DNA of 64,000 nucleotides, taken from contig NZ_CP043908.1 of assembly GCF_008630935.1 (NCBI RefSeq), positions 1-64,000 on the forward strand, given 5' to 3'. Origin of the DNA: Thermodesulfobacterium sp. TA1. Lineage in GTDB: Bacteria > Desulfobacterota > Thermodesulfobacteria > Thermodesulfobacteriales > Thermodesulfobacteriaceae. The translations under genes were made by a program, and so were the position numbers. This document shows, piece by piece, positions 21,311 to 30,713 of the stretch. The notes beneath the pieces were generated by a model that was not told the origin of the DNA, made no database searches, and was given only the letters and a program-made list of their open reading frames with translations. The first letter of the stretch is position 1; the number at the start of each line of letters is the position of its first letter.

Positions 21311-21339
21311 AAAACTACCTCCGTTTCTTTCTTTTCTTT

Positions 21340-21348
21340 ATCATACCA
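21340..21348 (-). promoter_or_regulatory. Extended -10 promoter candidate for recA
   Basis: On the minus strand TGGTATGAT gives TGnTATGAT, an extended -10. It lies 30 bases before the recA start. No good -35 is present at 17 bases, which extended -10 promoters do not require. Confidence 0.35.
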
Positions 21349-21413
21349 TAAAAACTTTTTTGAAAAAGGTGTAAAACCTTATCTAAAAATCTTTTAATTT
21401 TTAGGTAAATACT

Positions 21414-21419
21414 TATAAT
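21414..21419 (+). promoter_or_regulatory. -10 box TATAAT very close to the P-type ATPase start
   Basis: TATAAT at 21414-21419 is 10 bases before the ATG at 21430, so a transcript would begin within about 4 bases of the start codon. No Shine-Dalgarno sequence exists in the intervening T-rich bases. Confidence 0.4.
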
Positions 21420-21429
21420 TTTTTTAATT

Positions 21430-24039
21430 ATGGATTATTATCAAAAACACATAGAAGAGGTTTTTCAACTTTTAAATACCGGGCCTGAAGGCCTATCAGA
21501 AAAAGAGGTCCAGTCAAGGCTTGAAGTTTACGGAAAAAATCTTTTAGAAAAGAGAAAAAGAAAATCCCCCTTTCAATTATTTATAGGTCAGTTTAAAGAT
21601 TTTTTGATTTTTATTCTTATTTTGTCTGCTCTTATTTCTGGTTTGATGGGAGAATTGATAGATACCATTACCATAATGATTATTCTTTTGGTAAACGCCT
21701 TTATCGGTTTTATTCAGGAATATAGGGCAGAAAAATCCATGGAAGCCCTTTCTAAAATGGCTTCTCCTTATGCTGTAGTAATAAGAGAAAATAAAATCAA
21801 AAAAATCCCTGCTGAGGAGCTTGTCCCTGGAGATATAGTTTTACTTGAAGCAGGAGATATTGTTCCAGCAGACCTGCGACTTTTAGAGGCTTATCAGCTT
21901 AAAATAGACGAATCCCCTCTTACCGGAGAATCTGTCCCTGTTTTGAAACAGACTGAACCCATCTTAGAAAAAAGCATACCTATTTCTGAAAGAAAAAACA
22001 TGGCTTTTAAAGGAACACTTGTTACCAATGGAAGAGGGAAAGGGGTTGTAGTTGCTACAGGAATGAATACAGAGCTTGGGAAAATTGCCAAAATGGTTCA
22101 GGAAGAAGAAACAAAAACTCCTCTTCAGAAAAGGCTTGCCGATTTTGGGAAAAAACTTGGTTTGGCTACTATTTTTATTTGTGTAGTCATTTTTGTTTTT
22201 GGTATTTTAAGAGGAGAAGAGCCTTTAGTGATGCTTCTTACAGCGGTTGCTTTGGCAGTGGCTGCTGTTCCTGAAGCCTTGCCAGCTGTAGTTACCATTA
22301 CCCTTGCTCTTGGTGCAAGAAAAATGGTAAACCTAAATGCTTTAGTGAGAAATTTACCAGCCGTAGAAACCCTTGGGTCTGTAACCTTTATCTGCACAGA
22401 TAAAACAGGCACTCTAACACAAAATAAAATGACCGTAAGAGAAATCTTTTCCTTTGAAAAAAACCCTGAATTTCTTTTTTTATGCATGGCTTTAAATAAC
22501 GATGTAAAAGCAACAGAAGAAAACAAGCTTACAGGAGACCCTACAGAAATTGCCCTTTATGAACATGCTAAAAATAATGGGTTTGATAAAACAGAGCTTC
22601 AAAAAAGGTTTCCTCGGGTTTTTGAAATCCCCTTTGACCCAAAAAGAAAAGCTATGACCACGGTCCATAAAAAGGATAACGGTTATCTTGTTTTGACTAA
22701 AGGAGCCTTAGAGACTATTCTTGAGAGGTCAGATTTTATCTTAATGGAAGGAAAGGTTATTTCTATTACCGAAGATATAAAAAGAGAAATTTTAAATAGG
22801 GCTTTAGAGTTTGCTAAAAGAGGGATGAGGCTTTTAGCTTGTTCTTATAAAGAGACAAACGATATTTTAGAGGCTGAGGCTTTGGAAAGTAATTTAATCT
22901 TTCTTGGTTTTTGTGGGATGATTGACCCGCCAAGAGAAGAGGTTAAAGAATCTATAGCCCTTTGTAAATCTGCAGGAATAAAAGTAGTTATGATAACAGG
23001 AGACCACCCTGTAACCGCCTATGCCATTGCAAAAGAGCTTGAAATCGTTGAAAAAGACGAACCTATAGAAGAGGTCTTAATTACAGGAAAAGAATTAGAA
23101 GAATTGTCTTTAGAAGAGTTTGAAGAAAGGGTAGAAAAAATAAAGGTTTATGCAAGAACTTCTCCTGAGCAAAAACTAAAAATCGTAAAGGCTTTGCAGG
23201 ATAAAGGGCAGTTTGTTGCTATGACAGGGGATGGGGTAAACGATGCACCAGCTCTGAAAAAAGCTGACATCGGTGTTGCCATGGGAAGCGGAACAGAAGT
23301 TGCAAAAGAAGCAAGCGACCTAATCCTTCTTGATGACAACTTCGCAACCATTGCCAAATCTGTAAAGGAAGGAAGAAAAATCTATGACAACATAAGAAAG
23401 TTTGTAAAATATACCATGACAAGCAACTCCGGAGAGATTTGGACTGTGGGATTAGCTCCTTTCTTAGGACTTCCGCTTCCTCTTTTGCCGGTTCACATCC
23501 TTTGGATCAATCTCATTACTGATGGACTTCCAGGAATAGCTTTATCAGGAGAGCAAGCAGAAAAGGATGTAATGCAAAGGCCTCCAAGGCATCCTAAAGA
23601 AAGTATTTTTGCCCATGGACTTGGAATTCATATTATTTGGGTAGGACTACTGATGGGTGCAGTCTCTCTTTTTACTCAAGCTTTAGCTCTTAAATACAAC
23701 ATGCATTGGCAGACCATGGTATTTTCCGTATTGTGTTTAAGCCAATTAGGACATGTCCTTGCCATAAGGTCTGAAAAGGAATCCCTTTTTAAAATGGGAC
23801 TTTTTTCTAACAAAGTATTACTTTTTTCAGTAATTTTTAGCATATTTTTACAACTTGCTATCATTTATTGCCCGGTTTTTAATAAACTATTCCATACTCA
23901 GCCTCTTACCTTAAAAGAATTAGCCATTACCTTTTGCCTTTCTTCTATCGTTTTTATAGCCGTAGAAATAGAAAAGTTTATAAAAAGACATTATAATCAG
24001 CTTAAATTTTTACCATTTTTAACCAAAAGTGCTACGTAG
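21430..24039 (+). CDS. P-type cation-transporting ATPase (P2-type, Ca2+-ATPase-like)
   Basis: 869 residues with about ten membrane helices. The actuator TGES lies in LTGESVPVL, the phosphorylated Asp324 in CTDKTGTLTQNKMT, and the hinge in GDGVNDAPALKKADIGVAMG. The M4 ion-site motif is PEALP where SERCA/SPCA pumps have PEGLP, so the ion may be Ca2+ or another divalent or monovalent cation. It pumps a cation out of the cytoplasm using ATP. It is a single-gene unit divergent from recA, and convergent with hsdR 21 bases downstream with no visible terminator between. Confidence 0.9.
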   Translation: MDYYQKHIEEVFQLLNTGPEGLSEKEVQSRLEVYGKNLLEKRKRKSPFQLFIGQFKDFLIFILILSALISGLMGELIDTITIMIILLVNAFIGFIQEYRAEKSMEALSKMASPYAVVIRENKIKKIPAEELVPGDIVLLEAGDIVPADLRLLEAYQLKIDESPLTGESVPVLKQTEPILEKSIPISERKNMAFKGTLVTNGRGKGVVVATGMNTELGKIAKMVQEEETKTPLQKRLADFGKKLGLATIFICVVIFVFGILRGEEPLVMLLTAVALAVAAVPEALPAVVTITLALGARKMVNLNALVRNLPAVETLGSVTFICTDKTGTLTQNKMTVREIFSFEKNPEFLFLCMALNNDVKATEENKLTGDPTEIALYEHAKNNGFDKTELQKRFPRVFEIPFDPKRKAMTTVHKKDNGYLVLTKGALETILERSDFILMEGKVISITEDIKREILNRALEFAKRGMRLLACSYKETNDILEAEALESNLIFLGFCGMIDPPREEVKESIALCKSAGIKVVMITGDHPVTAYAIAKELEIVEKDEPIEEVLITGKELEELSLEEFEERVEKIKVYARTSPEQKLKIVKALQDKGQFVAMTGDGVNDAPALKKADIGVAMGSGTEVAKEASDLILLDDNFATIAKSVKEGRKIYDNIRKFVKYTMTSNSGEIWTVGLAPFLGLPLPLLPVHILWINLITDGLPGIALSGEQAEKDVMQRPPRHPKESIFAHGLGIHIIWVGLLMGAVSLFTQALALKYNMHWQTMVFSVLCLSQLGHVLAIRSEKESLFKMGLFSNKVLLFSVIFSIFLQLAIIYCPVFNKLFHTQPLTLKELAITFCLSSIVFIAVEIEKFIKRHYNQLKFLPFLTKSAT

Positions 24040-24060
24040 AATTTTTAAGTTTAAAATAGT

Positions 24061-27000
24061 TTATGCGGCATATAACGTTTCTATGTGTTCATAAATTTCA
24101 GAAGTAATTTGATTTATTTTCTCGTATTCTACCCTCTTTTCTAAAACTTTAGCTAATATTTCCTTTATAGCTACTTTGATTCTTGCTCTCAAACTTTCCT
24201 TTTTATTCCAATCTACAATTTTAACAAAATATCCCAATTGTTTTTTAATTTCTTTTACTACATGGATTATTTCTTCTTTATTTTTGAATACACCCTCTTT
24301 TAACAACATATCGTAAAAGGCAAGCTCTTCTTCCGTTAAGTCTAATTCTTTCCCCTCGTTTAATTTCTTCTTTATTTCCTTTGCTATCTCTATTAACTCA
24401 TTAATAACATCTACTGTAGTAATGAGTTTTATGTTATATCGTTCAATCAATTTTTGTAATCTTTCATATAAAGACTTGTATCTAATAGGATTTACTCTTA
24501 GTTTTATCTTAAGCTCATCTTTAATAAGTTTCATTAAAAGGTCTGTTGCGTAATTTTTTTGGGTTAAACTTGAAATATTAGAGAGAAGCTCTTCGTTTAA
24601 AATAGATATGTCTGGCTTATCTTTTTTAAGTAAAGAAAATATATCTACAGGTTCTTCTGCTGATATACTTTTTGAAATAAGTTGACTAATTTCGTATTCT
24701 AATTCCTTTGATATTTCCTTCCTTGAACTAACTGAATACTTAACTATCATCTTTTTAATCATCTCAAAAAACTTAATATCATTCTTTATCTTAATTGTTT
24801 CAGGATGGGGGCTTGCCAAAGCATAAGCCTTTTTAAGGGCTATATAATTTTTGATAAAGCTTCGTTTTAACTTTTCATCGTTTAGTAAATTGTATGCAGA
24901 CACTGTAAGTTGAGCTAATTCTTCAGGGGTTAACTTTGTCCAGTTTTGATAATTTAATCCATAAAACATAGAAGAAACTATATCGTATTTTTCCTTTAAA
25001 ACATTTATGACTTCATTAATATCAGTTAGCACTTGATTTATAGCTGAAATTGTATATTGGCTTAAAGACTTCCTTAAATCATCAGCAATCCCGATGTAAT
25101 CAACTATAAGACCTGCTGGTTTATCTTTAAATACTCTATTTACTCGTGCTATTGCTTGCATTAAATTATGGTTTTTCATCGGTTTATCAAAATACATGGT
25201 ATGAAGACAAGGCACGTCAAAGCCTGTCAAAAGCATATCTACTACAATTACCATTTTTGGGTCTTTTTCTGGATTTTTAAAATTGTTCAAAATATCCTCT
25301 AACTGGTCTTTATTTCTTATGAAAGGATGATAATCCTTAGGGTCATTTTGCTTATTTCCTGACATTATAACTTCTAACGATGGAGCGTTAGGAATGCTTT
25401 TAATAGCTTTATAAAGCTCAACCGCAACCTTTCTTGAAATTACAACCACCATCCCCTTGCCTTCAAGCGTTTCGGTTCTTTTATTAAAATGCTCTACAAT
25501 ATCCTTAGCTATCTTTTCTAAGCGTTCCGGTGATAAAATTAACCTTTCTAGTCTTGCATATTTACGCTTTAAGCTCTCTTTCAGTTCAGGCTCAAGCCCT
25601 TCTGACAGCTCCTCAAACTCTTCGTCTATAAACTCATTGGTTAAATGTAGCTCTGCAAGCCTTGGTTCATAGTATATAGGAACTATTACTCTATGTCTGA
25701 GTGCTTTGTCCATGGGATATACACTTATCGGTTCGCCAAATACAAGGTAGGTGTCTCTATCTTGAAGCTCTATAGGGGTTGCGGTAAATCCCATAAATGA
25801 TGCGTTAGGGATAGCCTTCCTTAAATTTTGAGCAAGCTCACGATATTGGCTTCTGTGAGCTTCATCTGCAACAATAATGATATTTTTTCTTTCTGTAAGC
25901 AAAGGATATTCTTCAGTTTTTTTCTTTCCAAATTTTTGAATCGTTGTAAATAATATTCCTCCTGCCGATGTCTTAACCGTTTCTTGTAGGTCTTTTATAC
26001 TTTCTACCTGCTTTGCTATAGGAAATTGCGAGAAAAGTTTATAGAGTTGTTCATCAAGACTATTTCTATCAGTTATAAAAATTATAAGCGGATTTTCAAG
26101 TTCTCTCATTTTTAAAACTTTTCTTGCATAAAAAAGCATAGTAAGTGATTTGCCAGAACCTTGGGTATGCCAAACAACCCCAATCCTTTTTTCTTCCGGA
26201 GTTTTACCTTCTAAGACGCATTTAACGGTTTTTACAACAGCCTTTTTTACGGTGTAAAATTGATGATAGCTTGCTATCTTTTTCTTATAAGTTTCTCCTT
26301 CCTTTTCGTAAAATACAAAATCGTTCAAAAATTCAGTAAGATGCTCTTTTCTAAATAATCCTTTAATTAATAGTTCAAGAGAGGTTAGTTCTTCGTTATT
26401 ATAGAAGTATCTATAATAACCATCAGCAATTTCTTCAACCTTTACATCGTCATCACTTAAAATTCCTTCCCATACAAAAAATCTTTCCCAATCGCTCGTT
26501 GGTGAACCATATTTAGTTTCGTATCCGTCTGAGGCAACGATGATTTGAGAATAGACATAAAGTTGAGGTATATCTTTTATTTTTCTTTGATGGTCTAAAA
26601 AGGCATCCTTTGCAGTTTCTTCGGCGTTAAAGCTTTTTAATTCAAAAACTGCTACGGGTAAACCATTTATAAACACAACAAGGTCTGGGATTCTGTATAG
26701 CTCCTTTTCATACTGATATTCAACTTTAAATTGGTTAGCCAGAAGAAATTCGTTATTTTCTATGTTTTCAAAATCTAAGATTTTTACAATCTTTGTCTTT
26801 TCTTCTATACCTTCTCTAAAGGTCAGTTTTACACCATTTGTCAAAATTTCATAAAATATCTTTCCCTTTATAATAAAGTCTGGATGGTCAAATTCAATTA
26901 CTTTTTTATAAGCATCTTCCGCTAAATTATCTGTAAGCCAGGGGTTTATTCTTTTTATTGCTTGAATAAACCTATTCTTTAAAACGCAGTGTCTATAAGA

Positions 27001-27123
27001 TTCTCTTTCTCCATTATCAGGTATAAGTTCTGAGCCTTGAATGTAAGAATAGCCAATTTCTCGAAACCAAATTATGGCAGGTTGTTCAACAAGGTAGTTT
27101 TCGGTAAGGTGAGCATATTCCAT
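24061..27123 (-). CDS. hsdR: Type I restriction enzyme HsdR (R subunit)
   Basis: 1020 residues from the ATG at 27123, which has GAGGA 5 bases upstream; the reading frame also allows a TTG at 27135. The N-terminal nuclease shows PDLVVFINGLPVAVFELKS (Asp...Glu-x-Lys, PD-(D/E)xK). The motor has Walker A TQGSGKSLTM, DEAH in VADEAHRSQY, motif III FTATP and a C-terminal helicase half with TGFDVP and QAIARVNR. It translocates DNA and cuts it far from the recognition site, but only with an M2S complex. hsdM and hsdS here are frameshifted, so this subunit may lack partners. It is last in the operon, after the unknown 548-residue gene. Confidence 0.96.
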   Translation of the reverse strand: MEYAHLTENYLVEQPAIIWFREIGYSYIQGSELIPDNGERESYRHCVLKNRFIQAIKRINPWLTDNLAEDAYKKVIEFDHPDFIIKGKIFYEILTNGVKLTFREGIEEKTKIVKILDFENIENNEFLLANQFKVEYQYEKELYRIPDLVVFINGLPVAVFELKSFNAEETAKDAFLDHQRKIKDIPQLYVYSQIIVASDGYETKYGSPTSDWERFFVWEGILSDDDVKVEEIADGYYRYFYNNEELTSLELLIKGLFRKEHLTEFLNDFVFYEKEGETYKKKIASYHQFYTVKKAVVKTVKCVLEGKTPEEKRIGVVWHTQGSGKSLTMLFYARKVLKMRELENPLIIFITDRNSLDEQLYKLFSQFPIAKQVESIKDLQETVKTSAGGILFTTIQKFGKKKTEEYPLLTERKNIIIVADEAHRSQYRELAQNLRKAIPNASFMGFTATPIELQDRDTYLVFGEPISVYPMDKALRHRVIVPIYYEPRLAELHLTNEFIDEEFEELSEGLEPELKESLKRKYARLERLILSPERLEKIAKDIVEHFNKRTETLEGKGMVVVISRKVAVELYKAIKSIPNAPSLEVIMSGNKQNDPKDYHPFIRNKDQLEDILNNFKNPEKDPKMVIVVDMLLTGFDVPCLHTMYFDKPMKNHNLMQAIARVNRVFKDKPAGLIVDYIGIADDLRKSLSQYTISAINQVLTDINEVINVLKEKYDIVSSMFYGLNYQNWTKLTPEELAQLTVSAYNLLNDEKLKRSFIKNYIALKKAYALASPHPETIKIKNDIKFFEMIKKMIVKYSVSSRKEISKELEYEISQLISKSISAEEPVDIFSLLKKDKPDISILNEELLSNISSLTQKNYATDLLMKLIKDELKIKLRVNPIRYKSLYERLQKLIERYNIKLITTVDVINELIEIAKEIKKKLNEGKELDLTEEELAFYDMLLKEGVFKNKEEIIHVVKEIKKQLGYFVKIVDWNKKESLRARIKVAIKEILAKVLEKRVEYEKINQITSEIYEHIETLYAA

Positions 27124-27131
27124 ATTTATCC

Positions 27132-28778
27132 TCAAGAATAAAGTCCTGTTAGTGATTTTAAACTACTTATTGATAAGTCTATATTTACACCTACGTTTTT
27201 AGCAAAGTTGTAAATTATATTTAAAAAATTACCAATATCTATTATTTTAATTTTATTACTGTGTTCTTCACTTAGTTTTTTGATTATATTTAAATTTTTT
27301 GCAATATCCAAAAGATAAAAAACTTCGTATTTTTCAGCAATCTTCAGTTCATTTTGTATTTTTTTTCTATCTTTAGCCCCTATAATTCCTGATTTAATAA
27401 ATATAGCACCTTTATTTTCAATCAATATATCTATGTCTGTTCCGGTAGTTTTATAGCTCCATTTTATTTTATCGGGATTAGAATTGAGAACAATACTTAA
27501 GAGGGATGCAATGTTTTTATCTCTAACATTGCTCAAATTTGTATTCTTTTTATTTGCTGCGGATAATTCCTTAAGTAAGGAAAAAATAATGAACTCCAAA
27601 AACTTACCTGCTGTAGATGTTTCAATGATAAAGATTGACCTTTTAATATTTTGAGGAATATTATACTTAAAATTCTCTTGTGCAATAGAAACAATCTCAT
27701 TAGATATTTTTTCTGATACTGCCTTTTGCCATTCATGAACCCCAGTTTGCTGGGAAAACTTTCTAAAATCGTTTGCTACTAAAAGTAATTTTATATAATT
27801 TTGAAGAAATAAATATTCAGTAACAAAATATTGAAACATAGAAAACGTTTTAATGATATCTAAATTTTTTCGTATCTTTAAAAAAATATTTTCCAAACAT
27901 TTAACAGATTCTATCAAGTCTTTCTTTATCCATAAAGTATTATAATAGTCGGCTATTAGAACATCAATTTCAGATAGAAATTTTTTAAAGGCAATTCTTT
28001 CTCCATTATTTATTTTTTTAAAATTATTTTTTTCTCTACCTGCAACATAGCGCATTTGATTTATAAGATCTATTATTTTTTCTTTATCAACTGTTTTTTT
28101 ATTAAAATATTTTCTTAAATTATAGTGGAGTTCTTTTTTATACAAAATAAATTTAATACGATTTTTAGTTCCTTCAATATAATAATTTCCTTCATTTTTA
28201 AACTTATCTAATAACTTCATGAGTCTTTCTTTCCTTTCTAAATGTTCCTCAGTGTATATCTCCCCTGATTTCGATACTATATAGTCCAATATGGTTATTA
28301 ATATTTCTTTAATATAATTTGATAAATTGTTATTTGGAGATATAAGGTCAATTGTTATTTCTAACCTGTCAATAATGTCATAAAATTTGTCACGTGGTAA
28401 GTTACCGAAAATTTCTAATCTTTTTTGTAATATATAATTTAATCTTGAAGAATAATAACCAACACTTTCTACCCATTTGTTTAAATTTCTTAACTGATTT
28501 GTATACTCTATAAAATTCTTTAACCCTTCAAGCCACTCACTCAAAGCTTTATATTGATGATTTTTTGCGAAAGAAATACAAGATTTGCAAGGGTAATAAT
28601 TAAAATTTATATATTTTTTATCTTCATCATTACTACATAAAGAGATTACTTTGTTATACCAATCAGTTAGTTTATCATCATAATTAAGTAAAACTTTATT
28701 TATCCCGTTTTTATTAATTGTTTCATCTATTTGGCTTTTAATTTCTAAAAATATTTTCTTTGCTTCTTCGTAATTCAT
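27132..28778 (-). CDS. Unrecognised 548-residue protein inside the type I RM operon
   Basis: I do not recognise the family. The protein is Lys/Asn/Ile-rich and mostly helical, with a CXXC at C64-C67 (YYPCKSC). Near the C-terminus, a helix TAGKFLEFIIFSLLKEL with a central Glu is followed by GTDIDILIENKG and AIFIKSG (D448, D450, K462). This is the order of a Mrr-like PD-(D/E)xK core, except that the acid of the (D/E)xK is Phe (FIK). So it may be an inactive or altered nuclease fold; this is inference from pattern only. The start follows hsdS by a few bases with GAGGAG upstream, and the stop overlaps the hsdR leader. It looks like a full operon member, more AT-rich than the housekeeping genes. 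Confidence 0.7.
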   Translation of the reverse strand: MNYEEAKKIFLEIKSQIDETINKNGINKVLLNYDDKLTDWYNKVISLCSNDEDKKYINFNYYPCKSCISFAKNHQYKALSEWLEGLKNFIEYTNQLRNLNKWVESVGYYSSRLNYILQKRLEIFGNLPRDKFYDIIDRLEITIDLISPNNNLSNYIKEILITILDYIVSKSGEIYTEEHLERKERLMKLLDKFKNEGNYYIEGTKNRIKFILYKKELHYNLRKYFNKKTVDKEKIIDLINQMRYVAGREKNNFKKINNGERIAFKKFLSEIDVLIADYYNTLWIKKDLIESVKCLENIFLKIRKNLDIIKTFSMFQYFVTEYLFLQNYIKLLLVANDFRKFSQQTGVHEWQKAVSEKISNEIVSIAQENFKYNIPQNIKRSIFIIETSTAGKFLEFIIFSLLKELSAANKKNTNLSNVRDKNIASLLSIVLNSNPDKIKWSYKTTGTDIDILIENKGAIFIKSGIIGAKDRKKIQNELKIAEKYEVFYLLDIAKNLNIIKKLSEEHSNKIKIIDIGNFLNIIYNFAKNVGVNIDLSISSLKSLTGLYS

Positions 28779-30061
28779 CTACATCTCCTCTACTCTCAAT
28801 TTTCCAAAAACAAGCAAGGGCAAAAGTGTATCTCTGACTTTGCGAAGTGTCATTATTTGTTTTTGGTTGAGGATGATTTTTTGGAATAATGGCTCAACGA
28901 GGGAGTGGAAGGATTGGAGGATGTGGGGAGGGGGGAGAAGGATAGAAAATCCCTCTAAATCATCTTTTACAATAGCATCATAGGTTGTTCCCTTTTCAAG
29001 GGATTTTAAAAGTTCTTTGTTAAAACTGAAATAAATAAATAGAAATGACCAATAATCAGTTCTTAACGAAGCTACCCCTCTACCAATAATGTATTCACCA
29101 TCTGCCAAATTTAATTCTCCTACAGGCGCCCTTACTGTTATTAAAATATCATGAAGTCTTGCCAACTTACCTTTACATGAACAAAAAACTAATGTTTGTG
29201 GGGTATATTTCCCAAATTGCCCTATACCCTGAATAAAGGGAATTCCTATACCTTCTTCATTATAGAATTTTGAAGGTGGTGACTGCCCCATAATTACTTC
29301 TGCTACATCCCCCAATCTCTTCACCTCCCACCCCTTCGGTATCTCTCTTCCCAGCTCCTCATTATAAACAAACTCATCATCTTTAAAGGGTTCAAAGTCA
29401 ATGAACCAGTTTTTAAAAATTGCCATTGCTGTTTTTTCCAAAATTTCGTTTTGCTTTTTTTTAACTTCTATTAAGTCATCAAACCAAGATAAAACAGTAG
29501 CAATGCGGGATTGTTCGGGGAGAAGGGGGAGAGGAACTTGGATTTCAGAGAATGGTGTAAGATTTATTGTATCTCTCGTTGAACCCCTTCTGCTCTGCTT
29601 TTTATACTTTCTTGTCCTATTTGGGTTGTAAAGAAGTATAAATAGTATCTTGGGATTGCATTTTTAAAGTTAAATGTTACCTTGAGACAACTTGAAGCAA
29701 TTAGGGCTTGATTTATATGATTCGGAAGTAAAGCTAATTTACCAATTGTCGCTCCAGTTTTGGCAATTATAAGGTCATTAGGTTTTACGGCACTTCTTTT
29801 TAATTGGTTAAATTTTTCTTCTGAAATAAATACTAAATTGTCTGAAATAAATTCTCCCTCATAAGAAAGATTAATAACCCTTATAACCGGTATCCCTTGG
29901 AAAGTGTATTCATCCATATGTAGTTGAGTACCAAATGGTCCATCAACGATTGGGAATTTAATGGTTCTATCTACCAAATGTTTTATTTCCATCACCTCCC
30001 AATCCCTCGGTATCTCCCCAATCTCTGTTTCTTTAAATTCAGTTTCCCAGCGGAACCTCAT
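28779..30061 (-). pseudogene. hsdS: Type I specificity subunit HsdS, interrupted by a single-base frameshift
   Basis: Two frames together make one 427-residue HsdS. The first half (30061-29564) begins MRFRWETEFKETEIGEIPRDW and holds TRD1; it then reads SRAEG-VQREIQ-stop. The second frame is open from about 29582 and continues STRDTINLTPF, the central helical repeat (LLPEQSRIATVLSWFDDLIE), IPKGWEVKRLGDV and TRD2, to 28779. The switch falls at a run of four G on the minus strand (plus 29584-29587, CCCC). One additional G would give AEGGSTRD in frame. Possibilities are a pseudogene, a phase-variable allele or a sequencing error. An internal TTG at 29441 could start a C-terminal half-S protein of 220 residues. 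The start ATG overlaps the upstream HEPN remnant stop in ATGA. Confidence 0.85.
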
Positions 30062-30102
30062 TTTATGTCCTCTTCGGTTATGTTTAGTTTTTTAAATATA
30101 AA
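30054..30102 (-). repeat. Duplicated HEPN-end/hsdS-start junction, copy A
   Basis: This stretch (end of the HEPN remnant plus the first hsdS codons) matches 30706-30754 at an offset of 652 bases, including a perfect run over 30081-30102. In both places the HEPN stop and an MRF(R/G)W start overlap in ATGA. Confidence 0.75.
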
Positions 30103-30273
30103 ATCCTTTACTTGTTTAGCAATTTCAAAAGACTCTTTTGCTTCCTCTAAGGAAGGTATATAATACTCGTCAGGATATCTAATATCAACCGCATAAAAAG
30201 TTAACTCAGAAATTCTATCTTTATCGAGTTTTTCAAATTCTTTATCTTCTCTTATGCACATTTCAAAAAGCAT
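30058..30273 (-). pseudogene. HEPN-domain gene remnant (C-terminal half only)
   Basis: 71 residues from ATG at 30273, ending FIFKKLNITEEDIK. The frame is open further upstream as DVRYGKFHDLL before a stop, and this extension aligns with the middle of HEPN proteins (KxHxLxxLL). The N-terminal helices are missing, while the intact paralogue at 30710-31114 is 134 residues and ends almost identically (FIFKKLNITGKHIK). It also shares the DIRYPDEYYIPS segment. So this is a decapitated HEPN gene; a short protein could still be made. Confidence 0.75.
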
Positions 30274-30324
30274 AAGTAAGTCATGAAATTTTCCATATCT
30301 GACATCTTATGACTACATCTCTTT

Positions 30325-30645
30325 TCATATCTCTATGCCTTCCGCTAAAACTTCATTAGATAAAGTATTTACAATATCCTTTTCATCTTCAAATTCTTTT
30401 TTGGTTTTGACTATAATATCAAAAGGAGAAAAGGGAAAGGCTAAGTGCAAAGAACGATAAATCTCTTTTTTAAGCTTTCTTTTCCCTAAATTATCAATAT
30501 CTTTTCTTATCACTACAAATATATCATAATCACTTAACGCTTCATGTTCTCCCCTTGCTCTTGAGCCAAAAAGAATTATTCTATCAACCTTTATCCCTAT
30601 TTCTTCAAAAACTTGATTTATTATCTCTTTGATTTTTTCTACCAT
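30325..30645 (-). CDS. MNT-type minimal nucleotidyltransferase (MntA-like), copy 1
   Basis: 106 residues. The motif GSRARGEHEALSDYD matches GSx10DxD of minimal nucleotidyltransferases. In the HepT/MntA toxin-antitoxin systems such proteins AMPylate and silence a HEPN RNase partner. Its neighbours are HEPN genes on both sides, one intact upstream and one truncated downstream, so it belongs to an MNT/HEPN pair. Its first about 30 codons are almost identical in DNA to copy 2 at 33955-34326, while the rest diverges. The ribosome site is a weak AGGGA. Confidence 0.88.
   Translation of the reverse strand: MVEKIKEIINQVFEEIGIKVDRIILFGSRARGEHEALSDYDIFVVIRKDIDNLGKRKLKKEIYRSLHLAFPFSPFDIIVKTKKEFEDEKDIVNTLSNEVLAEGIEI
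30548..30640 (-). repeat. 93-bp direct repeat shared by the two MNT genes, copy 1
   Basis: Bases 30548-30640 match 34223-34315 (offset 3675) with two mismatches; 30548-30626 is a perfect 79-base match. Both lie in the 5' part of MNT genes in the same orientation. Confidence 0.9.
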
Positions 30646-30713
30646 AACAAGGTCCCTTTTGCTATATTTTTATGCTTTTTCTTCTTAAACTCTATTTTCC
30701 AGCCAAACCTCAT
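30646..30713 (-). pseudogene. Remnant of a second hsdS start
   Basis: From ATG at 30713 (overlapping the HEPN stop in ATGA) the frame reads MRFGWKIEFKKKKH, clearly like the real hsdS start MRFRWETEFKETE at 30061, then loses similarity before the MNT copy 1 start. It marks a former HEPN-hsdS junction. Confidence 0.6.

Noticed and set aside
21391-21410. Stem-like CTAAAAAT/ATTTTTAG near 21383-21404 as a terminator
   Set aside because: All A-T stem of low stability upstream of a divergent gene; more likely AT-rich promoter DNA.
21311-21429. Possible LexA/SOS box between recA and the P-type ATPase
   Set aside because: Neither an E. coli-type CTGTN8ACAG nor a Bacillus-type GAACN4GTTC is present.
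29584-29587. Calling hsdS a proven phase-variable gene
   Set aside because: A run of only four G is short for slippage; kept as one of three explanations.
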